Assembly: GCA_964523675.1 (NCBI GenBank)
Contig: CAZFZT010000034.1
Coordinates: forward strand, 1 to 34,846
DNA length: 34,846 nucleotides
Direction of reading: 5' to 3'
From: CAZFZT01 sp964523675
Lineage (GTDB): Bacteria > Planctomycetota > Phycisphaerae > Phycisphaerales > SM1A02
Notes under the pieces: generated by a model
Told to the model about the DNA's origin: nothing
Database searches by the model: none
Seen by the model: the letters and a program-made list of their open reading frames with translations, nothing else
Made by a program: the position numbers and the translations under genes
In this document: positions 22,485-29,969 of the stretch, piece by piece
Position numbering within the stretch: the stretch's first letter is position 1
Layout: the number at the start of each line of letters is the position of its first letter

Positions 22485-24407
22485 TCAGCCCCAATCGGCC
22501 AGAAGCAGAATGAGGTCCGGTACGCCGATAGTGCAGTCGTCGTTCAAATCCGCAGCGCAATCGCCGCACGCCTTGCACTGACCCCACATTTCGAGGAGTT
22601 CAATCAGATCAGGAACACCTACTGTGCAGTCGCTCGTCAGATCGGCGGGCTTGGGCGTGTTCACGATGAACGAATACGAACCGGTCGCGCCCTGATTGCC
22701 ATACACGACGATCTGATAGTCACCCGATTCATCGAAGAACACATTGCCGGGCTCCTGGCCGCACCATGTTGCATTCTCAAGCAGCGGTTCTCCAAGGGGC
22801 GTGAGGACATCCATGCTGAAGCCGCACGACCCGCTGAGCGTCTCGATGCACGCGCTCGTCTGCGCCTCTGCGGCCAGCGTGTACACATCCCATTCGCCCG
22901 GCTCGGCGATAAAACCCGCGCCCTTGCCGGGAACATTCTCTTCGACGACTTCATCAAGCGCGATCACGTACTCGCCTGGCTCGCTCACCTCCCAGATCGT
23001 GAATGAATACGTACCGACCGCGCTCTGACTGCCGGTCACGCTGCAGGTGTAGTCACCTGGTTCATCGAGCAGGATCAGGCCGGGATCAGTGGTGCACATC
23101 GCGATGTCGTTGAAGGTCACTACCCCGCTTGGGCTCTCGCAAGTCCAGTGGATGCTGCATGAACCCGCCAGTTCATCAAAGTACACGAGCGTGGGTTGTG
23201 CGAGGGTGAACGAGTACTGATCGACGGAGCCCGGCTGCTCGATGTTTCCCGCGCCCGGCCCCGGGTTACCGTCAGCAACCACCTGCTCAAGGTCGATCAC
23301 AAATGCATCGACCGGCGCGACGGTGACAACCTCAAATGAATAGGTTCCGGTGGTACTCTGATTGCCCCACACGCGAATGACATATTCGCCAACCTGATCG
23401 AGCAGAACCTCTCCCGGGTCGGTGATGCACATGGCGGCGTCGTTGAAGAGCGAAGTGCCATCGGGCGCTTCGCACGTCCAGTGAATGCTGCATCCGCCCG
23501 CCAGTTCATCGAAGTACACCAGAACCGGCGCATCAACCTCAAGAATGTACACATCCTCAACGCCCGGCTGCTCGATCTCGCCCGCGCCGGGGCCAGGCGA
23601 ACCCTGCGAAACAACTTCATCCAGGCCGATCTCGAACACATCCGAAGGCGGCACGCTCCAGACCTGGAATGAATAGGTGCCGACCGCGCTCTGGTTGCCA
23701 TCCACGCGAATCTCATAGGTGCCGGTGAGCCCAATCTCAAAGAGCCCGGGATCGGTGATGCAACTGGTGTTGTTGCTGAAGAGCATCGTGCCGTCCGGGG
23801 CTTCGCAACTCCAGCGAAGACTGCAACCGCCGCTGATCTCATCGAAGTACACGAGATCGCCCGCAACCAGATCAAGCAGATACACATCCACGCTGCCCGG
23901 CTGCTCGATCTCACCCGCGCCCGGCCCCGGGACGCCCGGCGCAACAAGATCGTTGAGTGCGATCTCGAACATATCCGGCTCCGCGACTTCCCACACCTTG
24001 AACGAGTACGTTCCCAGCGCGTTGTTGTGACCCCAGAAGCGAATCTCATACTCACCCGGCTGGTCGAGCAGCATCTCTCCGGGGTCGGTCACACACACCG
24101 TGTTGTTGTCGAAGAGCATCGCGCCATCGGGCGCTTTGCAGCTCCACCGCAGGCCGCAGCCGCCGCTAATTTCTTCAAAGTACACGAGCATTTCACTGGC
24201 CGGCTTGATGCTGAAGTGGTAGACATCAACCTCGCCGCTCCGCGCAATCTCACCTGCGCCCGGCGCGGGTGAACTGAGTCCGACAAGGTCGCCGACGTTG
24301 ATGTTGAAGAACTCCTCGCCGCCGTCAGCGTGCGCTGCCGAAACAGCAACTCCAGCCAGGAGCGCACAGATGAAGCCAGCAATGTGGGCGCGGACGATCA
24401 CGTTCAT
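22485..24407 (-). CDS. Secreted protein of five 111-residue repeats with dockerin-like tail
   Basis: A 640-residue exported protein with a signal peptide ending near AHA. It has five tandem repeats of about 111 residues. Each opens with a GPGAGEIEQPG-type loop and a VDVY strand, has LVYFDE, three Cys (in GGC...W-x-C and C-x-T-D-P-G) and closes with a GTYSF strand. The layout resembles bacterial pre-peptidase C-terminal (PPC)-type beta domains. The fifth repeat is the most diverged. Two dockerin-like loops end the protein at Trp-Gly, with Cys inside both loops. GAGGAG lies about 6 nt before ATG 24407, and TATGCT (24432-24437, minus) is a possible -10. Likely an extracellular binding protein; no catalytic motif seen. 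Confidence 0.85.
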   Translation of the reverse strand: MNVIVRAHIAGFICALLAGVAVSAAHADGGEEFFNINVGDLVGLSSPAPGAGEIARSGEVDVYHFSIKPASEMLVYFEEISGGCGLRWSCKAPDGAMLFDNNTVCVTDPGEMLLDQPGEYEIRFWGHNNALGTYSFKVWEVAEPDMFEIALNDLVAPGVPGPGAGEIEQPGSVDVYLLDLVAGDLVYFDEISGGCSLRWSCEAPDGTMLFSNNTSCITDPGLFEIGLTGTYEIRVDGNQSAVGTYSFQVWSVPPSDVFEIGLDEVVSQGSPGPGAGEIEQPGVEDVYILEVDAPVLVYFDELAGGCSIHWTCEAPDGTSLFNDAAMCITDPGEVLLDQVGEYVIRVWGNQSTTGTYSFEVVTVAPVDAFVIDLEQVVADGNPGPGAGNIEQPGSVDQYSFTLAQPTLVYFDELAGSCSIHWTCESPSGVVTFNDIAMCTTDPGLILLDEPGDYTCSVTGSQSAVGTYSFTIWEVSEPGEYVIALDEVVEENVPGKGAGFIAEPGEWDVYTLAAEAQTSACIETLSGSCGFSMDVLTPLGEPLLENATWCGQEPGNVFFDESGDYQIVVYGNQGATGSYSFIVNTPKPADLTSDCTVGVPDLIELLEMWGQCKACGDCAADLNDDCTIGVPDLILLLADWG

Positions 24408-24529
24408 TTCTTCTCCTCTTCGATGAATCAAAGCATAACGGAACGAGCGAAGCAGCAGAGCATCGCCATTCCACATCAAGCCAATAGCCGAGCGGCGGAG
24501 CTTCCTGGCATCATCCAACCTTCGGCGAA

Positions 24530-25621
24530 TCACCCCCAGTTCGCCAGCAACACAAGTAGATCCGAAACGCCAACAGCGCAGTTGCCATCAAGATCAGCAG
24601 GACAGTCTTCGCAGTCGCCGCAGTTGCCCCACGCTGCGAGCAGCAGGAGCAGATCCGGCACGCCGACGGTTCCGCTGCAATCCAGATCACCTGGCGTACA
24701 CGGCGGCACTTCCGTCTCGCCATTCGCAACCAGGTTTGCTTCAACATCGAGTGACAACATCACAGACTGCACCGTTCCCGAGAGCAGCAGATGAACCGTC
24801 TCTCCTGAGATTGGGCCGGGGATATCCATTGGAATGTCCTCGAACGACTCGAGCGGCCCGGGTTCATTCTCATCAAGCGACACCGACACGCTGATCTCGA
24901 ACTGCGCATCGGCTCCGTCAAGCGTCAGCGTTCCCGCAACGATGACGGTCAACGGAATCACGCCGGGCGAAATCGGCTCGCCGTTAAACTCCGCTGCGAG
25001 CATGACTTCGACATCGACGGGAACGCTCACCGTGTACTGATCCGCTCCGATCGGCACGAGCGTCCCCGCAGCCGGGCCGCCGACCTGCGTCATGCTGAGC
25101 GCGGTCACCGTTACCTCGCCGATGGGCAGCGTGATATCGAACCCGCCGGGAAAGAAGTCACTTGGATTGGAGGTGTAGAACGTCTGATAGTTGATGGTGA
25201 GCGACGCCTCCACGCCGGGCGCCGCGCCGCCAAGCGCATCGATCGAAAGGCCATCGACAACGACCTGTCCGCCGACGACATCAACATTCATTGCGAACTG
25301 GCCGGTCGGCTGCGTGGCCAATCCCTGCTCGCCGGTATCACCTTCAAGCGTCGAGGTAAACGGGATCGGATGGTTGCCGCTGCCGAAGAGGTTCGGCCGG
25401 GTCTGCGTGCCGCCGGGATTCGTCACCGGGTCATAGTTGCCGATCAGCGTGCCGTTGATCGGTGCGGTGAGCGCGATGTCCGCCTGCAGCGCGCCCTGCG
25501 CGGCCTTGAGTTCAAAGTCATAGGACTGACCTGATGCGATTGAAGCGCACATGGCGCACGCGCTCAGCACGGCAAAGGCAATCACGCCGCGGCGCGGCTT
25601 CGCTGAGGGATTCGACTGCAT
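24530..25621 (-). CDS. Secreted protein with dockerin-like tail
   Basis: A 363-residue exported protein. Residues 1-32 form a signal peptide (basic start, then FAVLSACAMCASIASGQ). Residues 33-300 are beta-rich and match no domain I recognise. The C-terminal 60 residues hold two dockerin-like loops (D-L-D-C-S-G...V-P-D; D-L-D-G-N-C...V-S-D) with four Cys between and within them, and stop at Trp-Gly. AAGGAGGAG lies 5 nt before ATG 25621. It is the first of three dockerin-tailed genes on this strand, each with its own start region, separated by 122 and 53 nt. Confidence 0.82.
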   Translation of the reverse strand: MQSNPSAKPRRGVIAFAVLSACAMCASIASGQSYDFELKAAQGALQADIALTAPINGTLIGNYDPVTNPGGTQTRPNLFGSGNHPIPFTSTLEGDTGEQGLATQPTGQFAMNVDVVGGQVVVDGLSIDALGGAAPGVEASLTINYQTFYTSNPSDFFPGGFDITLPIGEVTVTALSMTQVGGPAAGTLVPIGADQYTVSVPVDVEVMLAAEFNGEPISPGVIPLTVIVAGTLTLDGADAQFEISVSVSLDENEPGPLESFEDIPMDIPGPISGETVHLLLSGTVQSVMLSLDVEANLVANGETEVPPCTPGDLDCSGTVGVPDLLLLLAAWGNCGDCEDCPADLDGNCAVGVSDLLVLLANWG

Positions 25622-26010
25622 TTCACTCCTCCTTATCTCGCCGCTCCGCGCATCGGAGCCGCTGGTCCAAAGCCATCATAACGGCGGCCACTCAAGTTCT
25701 TAGTGCTTGTTCGTCATTCGTCAAGAAGATTTTGCACGAATGGCTCCTGTCGTGGCCTCCATGGCTTTCCGCGATTCAATTCCCGACCGGGGCGACTTTG
25801 CGGTACAATACGTACAGCTGCGGCCAGGCCGCGGCGGCTCAGCGGGTTGACTTCCCGGCTCGCAGCCATGTCCCCCCAATCTGGCAGGCCACATCGGCCG
25901 ACCCCCTACAATTGACGGCACCCGCCTCCCGGGTACCGGACCGCACGCCCGGCTCTCTTTCTCATTACAACCGCCCGGCAATCGCTCGGCCCGACGCACT
26001 GAGATTCCCA
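25622..26010. other. Divergent intergenic region secreted protein / acyl-CoA dehydrogenase
   Basis: 389 nt without a credible gene. On the minus strand TATGAT (25680-25675) lies about 54 nt before ATG 25621 and is a good -10. On the plus strand TACAAT occurs twice (25804-25809 and 25917-25922), both with weak -35 regions. A small tandem TTCGTCA pair lies near 25711-25724. Nothing else stands out. Confidence 0.45.
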
Positions 26011-27948
26011 ATGTCACAGACGAACGCCAAACCGGACCTCTCCAAGCAGCTCAAGAACGTCTCCGAAAAGGACCGCCGCCAGATCGAACAGGCGCAGGAG
26101 ATGCTCGGCCCCGACCCATCCACCATGGGCTTCATCAAGAACCTCTTTTGGGGAAACCTGCGCGAAGAGTTGCTCCTGCCTTATCCGGAAGTCTCCGCAG
26201 AGGAAACCGCTCGCTGCGATCAACTGCTCGCTGCGCTCGACGACTACCTGCGCAACGAGCACCCGCACCACGAGATCGACGAAAAACAGTACATCCCCGA
26301 CTGGTGCATCAAGCGGCTCTTCGACATGGGCGTGCTCGGCATGATCATCCCGAAGAAGTATGGCGGAGGAGGATTCGGGATCACCTCGTACAACCGTGTG
26401 CTTTCGCGCATCGGCGAGTCGTGCGGCTCAACCGCCGTCATGGTTTCAGCCCACCAGTCGATCGGCTGCGGCGCGATCAATCTCTTCGGCACTGAAGAAC
26501 AGAAGCAGAAATACCTGCCGCGCATGGCGACCGACACCCTCAGCGCCTTCTGTCTCAGTGAACCCAACGTCGGCTGCGATGCCGGCGGTCAGGAATCGCG
26601 ATGCGAACTCACAGAAGACGGCTCGCACTACATTTTGAACGGCGAGAAGAAGTGGGCGACATCCGCTGCCATGGCGGGGCTCTTCACCGTCATGGCCAAG
26701 CAGAAGATGGCTGACGGCAAGGAGCGCGTCACCGCGCTCATCTGCACACCCGACATGGAAGGCATCGACATCTTCAGCCGCAACCGCGCCAAGTGCGGCA
26801 TCCGCGGGACATGGCAGGCGAAGATCCGCTTCACCAACGTCAAAGTGCCGCGAGAAAACCTCCTTCACAAGGAGGGCAAGGGACTCAATGTCGCGCTCAC
26901 CTGCCTGAATTACGGCCGATGCACGCTCAGCGCGGGAATGGTCGGTGCGGGCAAAGCCGCGTTCGAGCAGGCCACCAAGTGGGCACAGTACCGATACCAG
27001 TTCGAGCGGCCAATCGCCGAGTTCGAGCAGATTCAGGAGAAGATCGCCTCCATGGCTGCGTATGTCTATGCCATGGAGGCCATGCTCTACATGACGACCG
27101 GCATCGTTGATCGAGGCGATGAGGACATCATGCTCGAGACCGCCATCTGCAAGGTCTTCTGCTCCGACATCGGCTTCCGCACCACCGATCACGCGCTGCA
27201 GATCATGGGCGGCGAAGGGTACATGACCGAGAATGTCGTCGAGCGCATGTGGCGCGATTCGCGCATCAACATGATCGTCGAAGGCGCCAACGAAGTCATG
27301 CACTCGTTCGTCTTCGCCTACGGCTCCAAGCAGCTCGGCGAGTACATGCTCGGCATTAAGGACAAGCCGATGGCCAACATCAGCGCAGCCCTGCGCATCG
27401 CGGCTGAACTCTACGCCGGCGTGCGCCGACCGGCCCCGCAGTTCACGAAGCTGCACCCGCGACTTGCCGGGCAAGGCCGACAACTTGAGCAGCGCATTCG
27501 TGAGTTTTCCCATCAGGTCAAGATGATGTTCAAGGAGCAGGAGGAGAAACTGATCACGCGGCAGATGATCCAGGCCCGGCTCTCATGGTCCGTGATCTGG
27601 ATTCATGCCATGGCCTGCTCGCTTTCCCGGCTCGATAAGTCGCTGCGCAACGGCGCGGATGAGCAGCAGATCGAACATGACACCGCGCTTGTCAGGCACA
27701 TTGTCGCACTCGGCTGCAAGCATGTCGATGATCAACTGCGCGACCTGCGCGTCAACACAGATGCGACGATGCTCGAAGCCGCCAAGGCCGCCCTCAAGAG
27801 AAGCGACACGCTCCCCAACGCTGACTTCGTCCTCCCCGACAAGACGCCCGACATGAACGCCCGAGGCACCGGCCGCACGCCCGATCAAACGCACATCCCG
27901 CAGTTCGGCTCCGGCTCAACGGTGGAGACAGCGGATGTGCCGAGTTGA
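26011..27948 (+). CDS. Acyl-CoA dehydrogenase
   Basis: A 645-residue FAD enzyme of fatty-acid beta-oxidation, oxidising acyl-CoA to enoyl-CoA. Key sites: SAFCLSEPNVG (FAD/substrate contact), GEKKWATSA, RYQFERPIAEFEQIQ, LQIMGGEGYM and the catalytic Glu424 in IVEGANEV. It is longer than the 380-residue short types: about 200 residues follow the catalytic core, as in very-long-chain (VLCAD/ACAD9-like) enzymes. I start at ATG 26011, where the protein becomes conserved-like; the frame is open to 25534 but the upstream part is non-coding in character. No strong ribosome-binding site is seen. The S23 cassette begins right after its stop codon. Confidence 0.93.
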   Translation: MSQTNAKPDLSKQLKNVSEKDRRQIEQAQEMLGPDPSTMGFIKNLFWGNLREELLLPYPEVSAEETARCDQLLAALDDYLRNEHPHHEIDEKQYIPDWCIKRLFDMGVLGMIIPKKYGGGGFGITSYNRVLSRIGESCGSTAVMVSAHQSIGCGAINLFGTEEQKQKYLPRMATDTLSAFCLSEPNVGCDAGGQESRCELTEDGSHYILNGEKKWATSAAMAGLFTVMAKQKMADGKERVTALICTPDMEGIDIFSRNRAKCGIRGTWQAKIRFTNVKVPRENLLHKEGKGLNVALTCLNYGRCTLSAGMVGAGKAAFEQATKWAQYRYQFERPIAEFEQIQEKIASMAAYVYAMEAMLYMTTGIVDRGDEDIMLETAICKVFCSDIGFRTTDHALQIMGGEGYMTENVVERMWRDSRINMIVEGANEVMHSFVFAYGSKQLGEYMLGIKDKPMANISAALRIAAELYAGVRRPAPQFTKLHPRLAGQGRQLEQRIREFSHQVKMMFKEQEEKLITRQMIQARLSWSVIWIHAMACSLSRLDKSLRNGADEQQIEHDTALVRHIVALGCKHVDDQLRDLRVNTDATMLEAAKAALKRSDTLPNADFVLPDKTPDMNARGTGRTPDQTHIPQFGSGSTVETADVPS

Positions 27949-27960
27949 GGTGGGAGATTA

Positions 27961-27988
27961 GGAGGCAGGAGGTAGGAGTTAGGAGTTA
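27961..27988. repeat. Left heptamer array (GGAGTTA)
   Basis: Four 7-nt units: GGAGGCA, GGAGGTA, GGAGTTA, GGAGTTA, preceded by a degenerate GGAGATTA (27953-27960) and followed by GCAG. It lies upstream of the four-helix-bundle gene in direct orientation and mirrors the array after that gene. Confidence 0.92.
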
Positions 27989-28019
27989 GCAGTCGTTGTG
28001 TCCATGAGCGACGTTTGAG

Positions 28020-28433
28020 ATGCCGAAGGCCGAATCCGTCAACTCGTATACCGACCTCATTGCCTGGCAGAAGGCGATGGATCTTGTCTGCATGACCTAT
28101 GAGATGACGCAAGCGCTCCCGCAGGATGAGCGCTTCGGCCTAGTCATTCAAATGCGGCGCTGTTCTGTCAGTATCCCGTCGAACATCGCTGAGGGTTGGG
28201 GTCGGCGATCTTCGATTGACTACCTTCGATTCCTTCGAATTGCGTGTGGCTCCGCCCACGAACTCGCGACGCAGGCAGAAGTCTGCCGCCGATTGAACAT
28301 GCACGGGGATTGGGACTGTGTGATTGATCATTGTTGCGAAGTCGGCCGTATTATCAACGGCCTCGCCTCCTCGATCCGCCGCAAGAACAACATCGCAGAG
28401 CCACCCTTCAAACGCCGCTCCCCTAATCCCTAA
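28020..28433 (+). CDS. Four-helix-bundle protein (S23 / 23S rRNA IVS-type)
   Basis: A 137-residue protein of the TIGR02436-type family. The signature runs through SYTDLIAWQKAMDLV, then QMRRCSVSIPSNIAEGWGRRS, DYLRFLRIACGSAHEL and GRIINGLASSIRRK, covering all four helices, so it is complete. Homologues are encoded inside intervening sequences of 23S rRNA genes in some bacteria, and a relative (Avd) acts in diversity-generating retroelements. The biochemical role is unknown; RNA or nucleic-acid binding is suspected. No reverse transcriptase or rRNA is present here. The last codons and the TAA lie inside the right heptamer array, so the Ser-Pro-Asn-Pro end is encoded by repeat DNA. No clear ribosome-binding site precedes ATG 28020. 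Confidence 0.9.
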   Translation: MPKAESVNSYTDLIAWQKAMDLVCMTYEMTQALPQDERFGLVIQMRRCSVSIPSNIAEGWGRRSSIDYLRFLRIACGSAHELATQAEVCRRLNMHGDWDCVIDHCCEVGRIINGLASSIRRKNNIAEPPFKRRSPNP

Positions 28434-28462
28434 CTCCTAACTCCCAATTCCTAACTCCTCTC
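28421..28462. repeat. Right heptamer array (TCCTAAC), inverted to the left array
   Basis: Six 7-nt units: CCCTAAT, CCCTAAC, TCCTAAC, TCCCAAT, TCCTAAC, TCCTCTC. They are the reverse complement, in permuted register, of the GGAGTTA units at 27961-27988. The array contains the stop codon of the four-helix-bundle gene and ends 7 nt before the next start codon. Confidence 0.92.
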
Positions 28463-28469
28463 ATCCCCC

Positions 28470-29564
28470 ATGAACATCTTCGACCAACTCATCGAGCGCG
28501 GCCACGAGCGTGTCTGCTTCCACTATGACCCGGAAACACAGCTCAAGGCCATCGTCGCCATTCATTCGACGCGACTGGGTAACGCGCTGGGCGGAACCCG
28601 CAGATGGCACTACGCCACTGAGGCCGATGCGCTCTATGACGTGCTCCGGCTCTCTGAAGGCATGACCTACAAGGCCGCCGCCGCCGGCCTGCCCATGGGG
28701 GGCGGCAAGTCGGTCATCCTGCTGCCCAAGCCCCGCGAAGAGATGTCCGAAGCACGCGCACGCGCCATGGGCCGCTTCGTCAACACCTTCGGCGGTGATT
28801 ACATCGCAGCCGAGGATGTCGGCGTCAACACGCAGTTCGTTGATTGGATGGCGCTTGAGACCAAGCATGTCATGGGCGGTGAAAAAGTGTCGCGCGGCGG
28901 CGACCCCTCCCCCTACACCGCCCAAGGCGTCGTCAACGCCATGAAGGCGTGCCTCGCGCATGTCGGCAAACCCATCGATTTCAGCGGTGTCAAGGTCGCG
29001 ATCCAAGGTGTCGGCTCCGTCGGTTACAACGTCGCCAGAATTCTCCATGCCGCCGGCGCAACACTCACCGTCGCGGACATCAGACAGGACAACGTCGAAC
29101 GCGTCGTCGAAGAGTTCAGCGCAACAGCCGTCACCGTGGAGGAAATCCTCACCATTGAGTGCGACGTCCTCGCGCCGTGTGCGCTTGGCGGCGTCATCAA
29201 CACGAATCTTGCCCGCAAACTCAACTGCAAGATCCTCTGCGGCGCAGCCAACAACGTGCTCGATGATCCCGATGAAGATTCAGCCGTACTCAAGACCGCC
29301 GGCATCGTGTACGCGCCGGACTTCGTCGCCAATGCGGGTGGTTTGATCCGCCTTGCCGGCTTGTATCTGGGCATGAGCGAAAAGGAAATCGATCAGAAGG
29401 TGGCTGACATCGAAACGACCACGAAGCAGATCCTCGCTGATGCCGACAAGCCCGGCCTGACGCCCGGCTCCACCCACGCGGCTGCGATCGCCTACGCCAA
29501 CGCCCGCATCGAAGCCGGCCCCACGAAGAACGCGCCGAGGAAAGAAGCCATCAGCGCAGGTTGA
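28470..29564 (+). CDS. Glu/Leu/Phe/Val dehydrogenase
   Basis: A 364-residue NAD-dependent amino-acid dehydrogenase, closest in motifs to leucine/valine dehydrogenases. It oxidatively deaminates the amino acid to a keto acid. The substrate domain has GGTRRW, Lys68 in TYKAAAAGL and the catalytic Lys80 in GGGKSVI. The Rossmann domain has the dinucleotide loop GVGSVG. Near the end, APDFVANAGG is typical. ATG 28470 fits homology exactly, yet it has no Shine-Dalgarno and no close -10, because the S23 cassette abuts it. It may depend on readthrough from the acyl-CoA dehydrogenase and cassette. Together with acyl-CoA dehydrogenase it would fit branched-chain amino-acid degradation. Confidence 0.92.
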   Translation: MNIFDQLIERGHERVCFHYDPETQLKAIVAIHSTRLGNALGGTRRWHYATEADALYDVLRLSEGMTYKAAAAGLPMGGGKSVILLPKPREEMSEARARAMGRFVNTFGGDYIAAEDVGVNTQFVDWMALETKHVMGGEKVSRGGDPSPYTAQGVVNAMKACLAHVGKPIDFSGVKVAIQGVGSVGYNVARILHAAGATLTVADIRQDNVERVVEEFSATAVTVEEILTIECDVLAPCALGGVINTNLARKLNCKILCGAANNVLDDPDEDSAVLKTAGIVYAPDFVANAGGLIRLAGLYLGMSEKEIDQKVADIETTTKQILADADKPGLTPGSTHAAAIAYANARIEAGPTKNAPRKEAISAG

Positions 29565-29579
29565 CAAGGAAGCGCCAAA

Positions 29580-29594
29580 CCCCCAAGCCGGGGC
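29580..29594. repeat. Short palindromic motif CCCCCAAGCCGGGGC
   Basis: A GC palindrome 15 nt after the dehydrogenase stop codon. A related core (GCCCCGGC-TTGG type) lies at 33526-33545 just after citrate synthase, and a partial copy (CCCAAGCCGG) near 29639-29648. Possibly a dispersed REP-like element. Confidence 0.4.
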
Positions 29595-29715
29595 AAAGTG
29601 CAGAAGCCGCGAAGCGGCGCCCAAGCGGCGCCCCGGGTCCCAAGCCGGCTCGTCAAAGCGCAGGTCCGGGACCTGTCGCGCTGCGCCGACGTGGTTCGCC
29701 GACCTGCGTTGCCGG

Positions 29716-29721
29716 TACGAT
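29716..29721 (+). promoter_or_regulatory. TACGAT hexamer 8 nt before ATG
   Basis: TACGAT ends 8 nt before ATG 29730; no Shine-Dalgarno. It is the third TACGAT in this position class in the window. Confidence 0.38.
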
Positions 29722-29729
29722 GCACCATC

Positions 29730-29969
29730 ATGGCCAAGATCATCATCGCATTGCTGCTCGCGCTATCGATCGGCGCGGCCTGCCGCTACTTCAACGTGCC
29801 TGTCCCCGCTCCGCCCAAGCTGCTCGGCGCGCTGCTCATCCTCGCGATCACGGTCGGCTACCTCGGCGCTGATGCCATTCTTGCGCCTGACAGGGCGCCC
29901 GCCCCCACTGCCGCTGGTGCCAAAGACGCATTGGAGCCCGAGTCGCACCGCGCACATGAGCAGCGGTAA
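29730..29969 (+). CDS. Small XapX-like (DUF1427) membrane protein
   Basis: A 79-residue protein with two hydrophobic helices (about 3-17 and 31-46). The loop between them has VPVPAPPKLLG, and the second helix ends GYLGAD. This matches the XapX/DUF1427 pattern of a short pair of helices split by a PAPP motif. Function of the family is unknown. The last 30 residues are Ala/Pro-rich and polar. The start at 29730 is chosen because the upstream part of the frame (from 29598) is not protein-like. Its stop codon touches the stop codon of the convergent esterase-like gene with no base between. Confidence 0.7.
   Translation: MAKIIIALLLALSIGAACRYFNVPVPAPPKLLGALLILAITVGYLGADAILAPDRAPAPTAAGAKDALEPESHRAHEQR

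Larger units (their letters stand above)
27953..28462 (+). mobile_element. Putative IVS-like cassette: S23 gene between inverted heptamer arrays
   Basis: A roughly 510-bp unit begins 5 nt after the acyl-CoA dehydrogenase stop and ends 7 nt before the next ATG. Its left end is a GGAGTTA array, its right end the complementary TCCTAAC array, with a four-helix-bundle gene between. GGAGTTAGGAGTTAG (27975-27989) is perfectly complementary to CTAACTCCTAACTCC at the right end, so RNA from the unit would fold into a long stem with the ORF in the loop. This is the plan of intervening sequences known in some 23S rRNA genes. No clear target duplication is visible. That it moves is inference. Confidence 0.5.

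Noticed and set aside
26446..27513. Minus-strand ORF of 355 codons
   Set aside because: Antisense to acyl-CoA dehydrogenase; no family resemblance.
27953..28462. Diversity-generating retroelement
   Set aside because: The four-helix-bundle protein is related to Avd, but no reverse transcriptase, template repeat or variable repeat was found in the window.
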